From positions 1 through 5,143 of the forward strand of contig JAAYYM010000026.1 in NCBI GenBank assembly GCA_012515365.1: a DNA stretch of 5,143 nt, read 5' to 3'. The position numbers and the translations under genes are program-made. The notes under the pieces are model-generated. The model was not told the DNA's origin, made no database searches, and saw only the letters and a list, made by a program, of their open reading frames with translations. This DNA comes from Clostridia bacterium (lineage in GTDB: Bacteria > Bacillota_A > Clostridia > Lachnospirales > Lachnospiraceae). This document shows positions 1 through 5,143 of this stretch, one piece after another (position 1 is the first letter of the stretch; each line of letters begins with the position of its first letter).

Positions 1-330
1 AATCGGCTCTCCCTTAATGCCACGGATACACTTTTGCTCACACTGGCTCTCCTGTGGGCATACACGTCCACAAACAGCAGGAAGTGACGATGCTTTTCCA
101 ATGATTTTACTTGCTTCTTCAAAATTCCCCTGTGCTACTTCATGTATAAAATCAGGAATATTAATAGAAACCGGACAGCCCTGTATGCATTTTGCATTTT
201 TGCAGTTGATGCAACGTGATGCTTCCAATTTTGCTTCTTCTTCATTATATCCATAACAAACTTCTTCAAAGTTTGTAGCTCTTACTTTAGCATCCTGTTC
301 TCTTACAGGAATTTTCTTTAATACGTCCAT
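1..330 (-). CDS. nfnB: NfnB / GltD-like large iron-sulfur flavoprotein subunit, N-terminal 110 codons only
   Basis: Partner of NfnA; databases often label it 'NADPH-dependent glutamate synthase, homotetrameric (gltA)'. Full-length relatives are about 460-470 residues, so the FAD- and NADPH-binding domains lie off the left edge. The visible part, opening MDVLKKIPVREQD, is the two-[4Fe-4S] N-terminal domain shared with GltD and dihydropyrimidine dehydrogenase. It holds a first cysteine group C40, C43, C48, C52 (RCINCKNAKCIQGCPV) and a second C87, C91, C97, C101 (VCGRVCPQESQCEQKC). In studied Nfn enzymes one cluster has a Glu ligand; E94 in CPQE is a candidate. With nfnA immediately upstream and no large glutamate synthase subunit in view, a transhydrogenase role is favoured over ammonia assimilation. 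SudA (sulfide dehydrogenase) is an alternative that needs the missing part to exclude. The ATG at 330 is fixed by the TAATG overlap and a strong ribosome site. Confidence 0.88.
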   Translation of the reverse strand, partial: MDVLKKIPVREQDAKVRATNFEEVCYGYNEEEAKLEASRCINCKNAKCIQGCPVSINIPDFIHEVAQGNFEEASKIIGKASSLPAVCGRVCPQESQCEQKCIRGIKGEPI

Positions 331-1220
331 TATTTGTCACCTCCGCAATTTCCGCATCCACCGTGATGGGTATCGCCCTCCTGCTCACGAAGCATTGCTC
401 TTCCTTCCTGTGTTTTATAGATCTGCTGACGTTTCATTGCCTCATCAAAATTAACTTCATGTCCGTCGAATTCAGGTCCATCTACACATGCAAATTTTAC
501 TTTTCCACCTACAGTAAGACGACATGCACCGCACATACCTGTACCATCTACCATGATTGGATTCATGCTGACGATCGTAGGAAGTGAAAGTTCTTTCGTT
601 AATAAACAAACAAATTTCATCATGATCATAGGTCCGATCGCAACACAAACATCATATTTCTTACCCTGTGTTACTACGAGATCCTTAATCACTTCTGTGA
701 CCATACCTTTTCTTTTATAAGAACCATCATCAGTTGTGATGTAAAGATTCCCTGCTACAGCTTCCATTTCTTTTTCGAGAAGTACCAGATCATGATTTTT
801 AGCACCAACTATGACATCAGCTTCTACACCATGCTCATGGAGCCATTTAACCTGTGGATATACAGGAGCTGTACCAACACCACCTGCCACAAACAAAAGT
901 TTTTTCTTTTTAAGCACTTCTATGTCCTCGTGTACAAACTCCGACGGCTGTCCAAGCGGTCCTGTAAAATCACGAAATGAATCAGCAGTCGTCATTTTAG
1001 ACATTCTCTCAGTGGAAGCTCCCACTATCTGAAATACAATTGTAATCGTTCCCTGTTCTCTGTCATAATCACAAATAGTCAATGGAACTCTTTCGCCTTT
1101 CTCATCAATTTTTGCAATGATAAATTGCCCTGGCTGGCATGATTTAGCAATGCGTTTCGCCTGTACATCCATCATAAAAATGTTTTCCGCCAACTTCTCG
1201 GCCTTTAAAATCTTGTACAT
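330..1220 (-). CDS. nfnA: NfnA-type FAD/[2Fe-2S] subunit of NADH-dependent reduced ferredoxin:NADP+ oxidoreductase
   Basis: Small subunit of the cytoplasmic electron-bifurcating transhydrogenase NfnAB, which reversibly couples NADH plus reduced ferredoxin to NADP+ reduction; this subunit handles NAD(H). The 296 residues show the ferredoxin-reductase layout of the PyrK/SudB/NfnA family: an FAD domain (about 1-98) with RVPLTI at 44-49 and GASTERM at 67-73; an NAD domain (about 105-220) with GGVGTAPVYP at 113-122, TTDDGS at 162-167 and AIGPMIMMK at 194-202; then a [2Fe-2S] site at D225, C230, C233 and C245. An Asp plus three Cys is the ligand set I recall for NfnA, whereas PyrK uses four Cys. 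That, and the GltD-like gene directly downstream, argues against PyrK; the paralogue sulfide dehydrogenase (SudB) remains possible. The tail carries HHGGCGNCGG. The ATG at 1220 has an excellent AGGAGGAG site 9 nt upstream. The TAA stop shares its last A with the nfnB start. Confidence 0.9.
   Translation of the reverse strand: MYKILKAEKLAENIFMMDVQAKRIAKSCQPGQFIIAKIDEKGERVPLTICDYDREQGTITIVFQIVGASTERMSKMTTADSFRDFTGPLGQPSEFVHEDIEVLKKKKLLFVAGGVGTAPVYPQVKWLHEHGVEADVIVGAKNHDLVLLEKEMEAVAGNLYITTDDGSYKRKGMVTEVIKDLVVTQGKKYDVCVAIGPMIMMKFVCLLTKELSLPTIVSMNPIMVDGTGMCGACRLTVGGKVKFACVDGPEFDGHEVNFDEAMKRQQIYKTQEGRAMLREQEGDTHHGGCGNCGGDK
337..344 (-). promoter_or_regulatory. nfnB Shine-Dalgarno site inside the end of nfnA
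   Basis: GGAGGTGA on the minus strand, 6 nt before the nfnB ATG. The same bases encode the Gly-Gly-Asp near the nfnA C-terminus, and the nfnA stop overlaps the nfnB start as TAATG. A strong site plus stop-start overlap is the classic arrangement for translational coupling, expected for two subunits made in equal amounts. Confidence 0.9.
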
Positions 1221-1229
1221 AAAATCGTT

Positions 1230-1237
1230 CTCCTCCT
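1230..1237 (-). promoter_or_regulatory. Strong Shine-Dalgarno site of nfnA
   Basis: AGGAGGAG on the minus strand, 9 nt upstream of the ATG at 1220, within the 35-bp gap after the membrane-protein gene. It is close to the perfect anti-16S complement, fixes the nfnA start, and is better than the sites of folD and the membrane protein, suggesting higher translation of nfnA. Confidence 0.88.
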
Positions 1238-1255
1238 ATGATAAAATATATCTCT

Positions 1256-2686
1256 CTAGTTAAAAAATACTGAAAACAAGGAAAATTCATAGCTTCCTGT
1301 CATCTGATTAATTGAGACATTATATAGTTCACCGGTTCTGATATCTACACCATAATAGATACCGGTCGGTGTTACTTTTCCATCATTCTTCTCAAATTCC
1401 TCTACAATATAGTAAATTCTGCTACCAGCTTTTGCTGCAGCATTACATTCATAAGTCTTTTTCTTTCCATCATCTGCGGTTCCCTGCATATCCACAATCT
1501 TACCTTTGGCTGCAAGTGTTAAGATCACTGCCTGTTCTGCTGCTGTTGTGTCCACCAGACTTACAATATTCAACTGATATTCTGCTTCTGTCACATCACT
1601 CTTCAGTCCATCCTGGTCTACCGCAATAAACTTCAACTTGCTGTTTCCAAGTGGCATTGGGATCGGATAAGTATAAATCAATGAATTCTGATCAGGTTCT
1701 GTCCCATCAAGTGTATAATAGATCAGATTATCATCCTCATTTTCAACCTTAATCGGTTCAGGTTCTGTATATTTGCCACTCTTTGGAGTCAGTATCGGTG
1801 CTTTAGGGCGTATCAATTCAATCTGGTAAGTATGCGTCACCGGCTCACTAGGCACTCCATAGGCATTGACCAAAATGGCACTGATCGTATGCTCACCTTC
1901 TTCAAGTACCAGCTCCTTGGTATATTTTTTGCTTTCAGGAGTTGGTGTAGAACCATCCTCAGTATAATAAATATCTCCTTCTGTCTCTGACATCAGTTTA
2001 ACATTTTGTTTCTGATGATAAGTTCCCTCTTTCAAATCAAAGCTTGGCGCTTTTGCCAGATACATCGCATATTTGGCCGCAATTTTGACATCCTCACACG
2101 AATTGATCAGCTGGCTTAGTGCCACATAATCTTCTTTTGCCGTATAAATATTCACAAGTACATCATATACTACTTCCTGATCCGTTTCAAAGCCTATTAA
2201 TGGTAACAGTACAGCCAATGCTTCGTCATATTTTTGTTCCCCAACATAAATCTTTCCCAACAGAATCGTAGCGTTTGCACCATCTGTTTCTATTGCAACA
2301 GCTCTTTTGGCATAATTTTGAGCCGTTTCAAACTCTGAACGATTGAAACAATTTAAGGCAGATCCATATTGATAATCAAAAGAATACATTTGTGAAATTT
2401 TAATTACAACAAAAACTACTATACCTAAAATAAGAACAGATATCAATACATATGACATCCATTTCCTGTTTTTTTTAGGTTGATTGTTTACAGGCTGTGA
2501 TTCTTCATAAGTTGAAACCTCTTCATAGTCATCATTGACGATCATCTCCGCAACTTCCGATAAGGTTTCATTGATACTTTCTTCTAATTCAGGCTCAAAA
2601 ACAGGTACAATCTGGACTTCTGCACCACATTTTTCACAATACAGATGTCCTTCTGGGAGTTCTGTATTACAATTTGGACATTTCAT
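1256..2686 (-). CDS. Zinc-ribbon membrane protein with TPR-like region and two chitobiase-C-terminal-like repeats; function unknown
   Basis: No specific function is recognised in this 476-residue protein. Architecture: an N-terminal zinc ribbon (C3-x2-C6 and C17-x2-C20, CPNC/CEKC); a strongly acidic linker at about 30-66; a basic patch (KKNRK, 71-75); one transmembrane helix at about 78-97; TPR-like helical pairs at about 105-205; two beta-repeats of the kind annotated as chitobiase/beta-hexosaminidase C-terminal domain (213-289 and 294-372); and a C-terminal domain (about 375-476) that I do not recognise. The basic residues before the helix suggest the ribbon is cytoplasmic and everything after residue 97 is outside, with no signal peptide cleavage. 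Both repeats carry an IYYT-x-DG-[ST] core, which points to binding or scaffolding rather than catalysis; no enzyme motif is seen. The start is the ATG at 2686, placing the ribbon at the extreme N-terminus as is usual for such proteins, though its ribosome site is weak. It sits between folD (16 bp) and nfnA (35 bp), on the same strand, with no link to their chemistry visible. Confidence 0.9.
   Translation of the reverse strand: MKCPNCNTELPEGHLYCEKCGAEVQIVPVFEPELEESINETLSEVAEMIVNDDYEEVSTYEESQPVNNQPKKNRKWMSYVLISVLILGIVVFVVIKISQMYSFDYQYGSALNCFNRSEFETAQNYAKRAVAIETDGANATILLGKIYVGEQKYDEALAVLLPLIGFETDQEVVYDVLVNIYTAKEDYVALSQLINSCEDVKIAAKYAMYLAKAPSFDLKEGTYHQKQNVKLMSETEGDIYYTEDGSTPTPESKKYTKELVLEEGEHTISAILVNAYGVPSEPVTHTYQIELIRPKAPILTPKSGKYTEPEPIKVENEDDNLIYYTLDGTEPDQNSLIYTYPIPMPLGNSKLKFIAVDQDGLKSDVTEAEYQLNIVSLVDTTAAEQAVILTLAAKGKIVDMQGTADDGKKKTYECNAAAKAGSRIYYIVEEFEKNDGKVTPTGIYYGVDIRTGELYNVSINQMTGSYEFSLFSVFFN
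1571..2050 (-). repeat. Two tandem chitobiase-C-terminal/Ig-like repeats encoded in the membrane-protein gene
   Basis: Protein-level tandem repeat, residues 213-289 (nt 1820-2050) and 294-372 (nt 1571-1807). Each begins with a G-x-Y turn (LKEGTY, PKSGKY), continues to a shared IYYT-x-DG-[ST] core (239-246 and 322-329), then a short Pro-containing loop, a Y-T pair (YT at 255-256 and 338-339), a hydrophobic strand with 'ISAILVNAYG' or 'LKFIAVDQDG', and ends in a Y-Q strand. The copies are clearly diverged and show no obvious DNA identity, so this is an old domain duplication rather than a recent repeat. In other proteins such modules occur beside carbohydrate-binding or cell-surface domains; the ligand here is unknown. 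Confidence 0.78.
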
Positions 2687-2692
2687 ATCCGT

Positions 2693-2698
2693 TCACCC
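2693..2698 (-). promoter_or_regulatory. Weak Shine-Dalgarno site of the membrane-protein gene
   Basis: GGGTGA on the minus strand ends 6 nt before the ATG at 2686. It is the only candidate in the 16-bp gap after folD and is a poor match next to the nfnA and nfnB sites, so expression may rely partly on ribosomes finishing folD. An ATG at 2700 in another frame reads only five codons before a stop that overlaps the real start region. Confidence 0.55.
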
Positions 2699-2702
2699 AT
2701 TC

Positions 2703-3542
2703 TCATCTGTTGACTGCTTCCACACAATTATTCATAAGCATCGCAATTGTCATCGGACCAACTCCACCAGGTACTGGAGTAATCGCACTGCAGATTGGGA
2801 AAACATCATCATAGTCTACGTCTCCGCATAACTTATTAGCTTCATTTCTATGAATACCCACATCAATAACAACTGCACCTTCTTTTACATATTCTCTGGT
2901 GATCATTTTAGGCTTTCCGATTGCAACGATCAGAATGTCTGCGCGTTTGGTCACTTCTTTTAAATCTTTTGTTTTAGAATGTGTAATCGTAACTGTTCCA
3001 TTTTCACGAAGGAGCAACAATGCCATTGGTTTTCCAACAATATTACTTCTTCCTATGATGACACACTCTTTCCCTGCAATATCAATATTGTAACGTTTCA
3101 AGAGCTGGATAATCCCGGCTGGTGTACAAGAAACAAACCCTTTCTGTCCGATACACAGATTTCCGACTGACTGCGGATGAAAACCATCCACATCCTTTTT
3201 AGGCGAAATTGCATGTATTACTTTGCTCTCATCAATGTGTTTTGGTAAAGGCAGCTGCACCAGAATTCCATTAACCATGTCGTCTTGATTCAACTGTTCA
3301 ACAAGCATAAGAAGCTCTTCCTGTGTCGTTTCTTCCGGCAGTTCATGTGCAATTGATTGGATTCCGATGTATTCACATGCCTTCTTTTTATTCCCTACAT
3401 ATACGGTAGAGGCAGGATCATTTCCAACCTGGATAACCGCCAGTGAAATGTAAATACCCTCTTCTTTTAGCTTTGCAACCTGTTCCTTTAGCTCATCCTT
3501 GATCATGAGTGAAATTTTCTTTCCGTCAATTATCTGTGTCAT
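2703..3542 (-). CDS. folD: Bifunctional methylene-THF dehydrogenase / methenyl-THF cyclohydrolase FolD
   Basis: Interconverts 5,10-methylene-THF, 5,10-methenyl-THF and 10-formyl-THF, with NADP(H) in most bacterial relatives; cytoplasmic, usually a homodimer. The 279 residues match the usual family length. Family signatures occur in order: the YVGNK segment with Tyr48 and the likely catalytic Lys52; NGILVQLPLP at 91-100; KKDVDGFHP at 115-123, holding the Asp of the folate pocket; GRSNIVGKP at 164-172, the Rossmann nucleotide loop; and TPVPGGVGPMT at 255-265. The start is the ATG at 3542, giving the standard MTQIIDGKKI opening, with an AAAGGG site 7 nt upstream. It lies 13 bp after fhs and 16 bp before the membrane-protein gene. 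Since the Lys and Tyr for cyclohydrolase activity are present, one protein can do both steps, which fits the lack of a separate cyclohydrolase gene (fchA) next to it. NADP versus NAD preference cannot be decided by eye. Confidence 0.97.
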   Translation of the reverse strand: MTQIIDGKKISLMIKDELKEQVAKLKEEGIYISLAVIQVGNDPASTVYVGNKKKACEYIGIQSIAHELPEETTQEELLMLVEQLNQDDMVNGILVQLPLPKHIDESKVIHAISPKKDVDGFHPQSVGNLCIGQKGFVSCTPAGIIQLLKRYNIDIAGKECVIIGRSNIVGKPMALLLLRENGTVTITHSKTKDLKEVTKRADILIVAIGKPKMITREYVKEGAVVIDVGIHRNEANKLCGDVDYDDVFPICSAITPVPGGVGPMTIAMLMNNCVEAVNR

Positions 3543-3549
3543 ATCTGAT

Positions 3550-3555
3550 CCCTTT
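3550..3555 (-). promoter_or_regulatory. Shine-Dalgarno site of folD
   Basis: AAAGGG on the minus strand, 7 nt before the folD ATG, lying immediately after the fhs TAG stop. It is of moderate strength and supports the ATG at 3542 as the start. Confidence 0.65.
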
Positions 3556-5143
3556 CTAATATAATCCTGTAATTTTTCCGTTTTCGTTTACATCAATTCC
3601 ATAAGCTGCCGGCTTTTTAGATAATCCAGGCATCGTCATAATGCTTCCTGTCAGTGCTACTACAAATCCGGCGCCTGCTGATACATAAAGATCTCTGACT
3701 GTAATTCGAAAACCCTTCGGTGCTCCAAGCTTCTTTGGATCATCTGACAAGGAATACTGTGTCTTAGCCATACATACAGGAAATTTGTCAAAGCCAAGCT
3801 GTTCCATTCTTAGGATCTCACTTTCTACATTTGGTAAAAAGTCCACGCCCTCAGCTCCATAGATTTCTTTTGCAACTGTTTCTATCTTTAATTTTAATGA
3901 AATATCATCTTTGTAAATTGGTTCAAATGCACTTTTTTTATGTTCAATCGTATCAATTACACGCTCTGCAAGTTTGATTCCACCTTCTCCGCCAAGCTTC
4001 CATACCTCAGACAAGGCAAATTCACAGTTTCGTTCTCTACAGAATTGCTCTACATACTCAAGCTCTTCCTTGGAATCTGTATCAAAAGCATTTAATGTTA
4101 CCACAACAGGAACCTTGTATTTCTGTACATTTTCAATATGTTTTTCCAAATTTACAATTCCTGCTTTCAATGCTGTAAGATCAGGCTTTGCTAATTCTTC
4201 TTTCTTAACTCCGCCATTATACTTTAAAGCTCTGACTGTCGCCACAAGTACAACTGCATCCGGCTTAAGTCCTGACTTTCTGCATTTGATATCAAAGAAT
4301 TTCTCAGCTCCAAGATCAGCCCCAAAACCTGCTTCGGTAATACAATAATCCGCCATTTTCAGTGCAGCCTTTGTAGCTCTTATGCTATTGCATCCATGCG
4401 CAATATTGGCAAACGGTCCGCCATGCACCAATGCCGGTGTATGTTCCAGTGTCTGGATCAGATTTGGTTTCATGGCGTCCTTAAGCAATGCTGCCATAGC
4501 ACCTACAGCCTGAATGTCGTCAGCTGTGACCGGATTGCCTTCCATATCATACGCAACGATCATTCTTGCCAGACGTCTCTTTAAGTCGTTTAAGTCATCT
4601 GCAAGACATAAAACAGCCATGATCTCAGATGCAACCGTAATCACAAAATGATCTTCTCTTACGAACCCATCTGTTTTACTTCCAAGTCCTACAACGATAT
4701 TACGTAATACACGGTCATTAATATCCATGCATCGTTTCCATACAATGCTTCTTGTATCAATTTTCTTTTCATTTCCTTGCTGAATGTGATTATCAAGTAA
4801 TGCTGCCAGCAGATTATTGGCAGTCGTGATCGCATGAAAATCACCAGTAAAATGAAGGTTTAATTCTTCCATTGGTACTACCTGTGCATAACCGCCTCCG
4901 GCAGCTCCACCTTTCATTCCAAAGCAAGGTCCAAGAGATGGTTCTCTAAGTGCAAGTATTGCATGTTTTCCAAGCTTTGCAAAAGCCTGTGCCAGACCGA
5001 TACTCGTAGTAGTCTTTCCTTCTCCTGCCGGTGTAGGATTGATGGCAGTGACTAAGATCAGTTTTCCATCTTGATTTGATTCAATTTTTTGCAGATATTC
5101 TTCACTTAATTTTGCTTTGTACTTTCCGTACAGTTCCAGGTCG
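3556..5143 (-). CDS. fhs: Formate-tetrahydrofolate ligase (formyl-THF synthetase), 5' end cut by window edge
   Basis: Catalyses formate + THF + ATP to 10-formyl-THF + ADP + Pi in the cytoplasm, the entry of formate into the folate one-carbon pool and a step of the methyl branch of the Wood-Ljungdahl pathway. The frame is open to the right edge and gives 528 residues before a TAG stop. Near the visible N-terminus is the nucleotide-binding loop TPAGEGKTT (visible residues 37-45, nt 5008-5034), followed by [11 protein letters not shown] and a glycine-rich [12 protein letters not shown] segment. Compared with the Moorella enzyme, whose P-loop Lys and formyl-phosphate Arg I recall as K74 and R97, the visible K43 and R66 are both offset by 31. 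That predicts about 31 missing residues and a normal total near 559. The ATG at 4917 is internal (FGMKGG), because essential motifs lie upstream of it. folD follows after 13 bp. Product identity is near certain; whether the role is acetogenic or only biosynthetic cannot be told here. Confidence 0.97.
   Translation of the reverse strand, partial: DLELYGKYKAKLSEEYLQKIESNQDGKLILVTAINPTPAGEGKTTTSIGLAQAFAKLGKHAILALREPSLGPCFGMKGGAAGGGYAQVVPMEELNLHFTGDFHAITTANNLLAALLDNHIQQGNEKKIDTRSIVWKRCMDINDRVLRNIVVGLGSKTDGFVREDHFVITVASEIMAVLCLADDLNDLKRRLARMIVAYDMEGNPVTADDIQAVGAMAALLKDAMKPNLIQTLEHTPALVHGGPFANIAHGCNSIRATKAALKMADYCITEAGFGADLGAEKFFDIKCRKSGLKPDAVVLVATVRALKYNGGVKKEELAKPDLTALKAGIVNLEKHIENVQKYKVPVVVTLNAFDTDSKEELEYVEQFCRERNCEFALSEVWKLGGEGGIKLAERVIDTIEHKKSAFEPIYKDDISLKLKIETVAKEIYGAEGVDFLPNVESEILRMEQLGFDKFPVCMAKTQYSLSDDPKKLGAPKGFRITVRDLYVSAGAGFVVALTGSIMTMPGLSKKPAAYGIDVNENGKITGLY

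Noticed and set aside
17..256. Plus-strand open frame opposite nfnB
   Set aside because: It is antisense to the conserved iron-sulfur domain, has no ribosome site or recognisable protein features, and is a shadow of the real frame.
1..330. Genuine glutamate synthase small subunit (GltD) for ammonia assimilation
   Set aside because: No large glutamate synthase gene is in view and the gene is translationally coupled to an NfnA-type subunit; the sequence family overlap explains the common mislabel.
330..1220. PyrK (dihydroorotate dehydrogenase electron-transfer subunit)
   Set aside because: The cluster site has Asp plus three Cys instead of four Cys, and the neighbour is a GltD-like subunit rather than pyrD or other pyrimidine genes.
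1238..1285. Possible promoter for nfnA
   Set aside because: TATATTTTAT before the ribosome site looks like a -10 element, but no -35 match occurs at 16-18 nt spacing, and AT-rich gaps produce such strings by chance.
1262..1300. Possible intrinsic terminator at the 3' end of the membrane-protein gene
   Set aside because: On the minus strand ACAGGAA can pair with TTCCTTGT (one bulge, 10-nt loop), but the stem is short and AT-rich, the T run starts about 8 nt after it, and it lies in coding sequence; too weak to call.
3974..4348. Plus-strand open frame of 124 codons opposite fhs
   Set aside because: It is Ser/Thr/Phe-rich as expected from reading a conserved gene backwards, with no family resemblance and no ribosome site of note.
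3556..4917. Fhs starting at the ATG at 4917
   Set aside because: The frame is open to the right edge and the upstream 75 codons encode the ATP-binding TPAGEGKTT loop and the [11 protein letters not shown] motif, so this ATG is internal and the gene is simply cut by the window.
1..5143. CRISPR array, mobile element, tRNA/rRNA or riboswitch
   Set aside because: The window is almost entirely coding; no direct-repeat array, inverted terminal repeats, transposase or structured RNA was seen, and the gaps are too short (at most 35 bp).

Overview
All genes in this window lie on the minus strand, packed so tightly that they probably form one operon. In transcription order (right to left) they are: formate-tetrahydrofolate ligase (fhs, cut by the right edge); bifunctional methylene-THF dehydrogenase/cyclohydrolase (folD); a 476-residue membrane protein of unknown function with a zinc ribbon, TPR-like helices and two chitobiase-C-terminal-like repeats; the FAD/[2Fe-2S] subunit of an NfnAB-type transhydrogenase (nfnA); and the first 110 codons of its large GltD-like iron-sulfur flavoprotein partner (nfnB, cut by the left edge). 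The junctions are 13, 16 and 35 bp gaps, then a one-base TAATG overlap. No gene-free stretch exceeds 35 bp. No RNA gene, mobile element, CRISPR array, convincing promoter or terminator was seen.

The organism is most likely an anaerobic Firmicute of class Clostridia, possibly Lachnospiraceae. Pointers are the moderately AT-rich DNA, strong AGGAGG-type Shine-Dalgarno sites, the pairing of Fhs with FolD, an Nfn-type enzyme typical of fermentative anaerobes, and a zinc-ribbon/TM/extracytoplasmic-repeat protein of a style I associate with gut clostridia. This is inference from gene content and style, not from a marker gene.

The metabolic logic is coherent. Fhs charges THF with formate using ATP. 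FolD interconverts formyl-, methenyl- and methylene-THF with a pyridine nucleotide. Nfn couples NADH, reduced ferredoxin and NADP+ by flavin-based electron bifurcation. Co-transcription would tie one-carbon flux to the NADPH/NADH/ferredoxin balance. The unknown membrane protein between the two modules is the least explained element and the best candidate for something undescribed. Nothing visible links it mechanistically to either pathway, and it may simply be an operon passenger.
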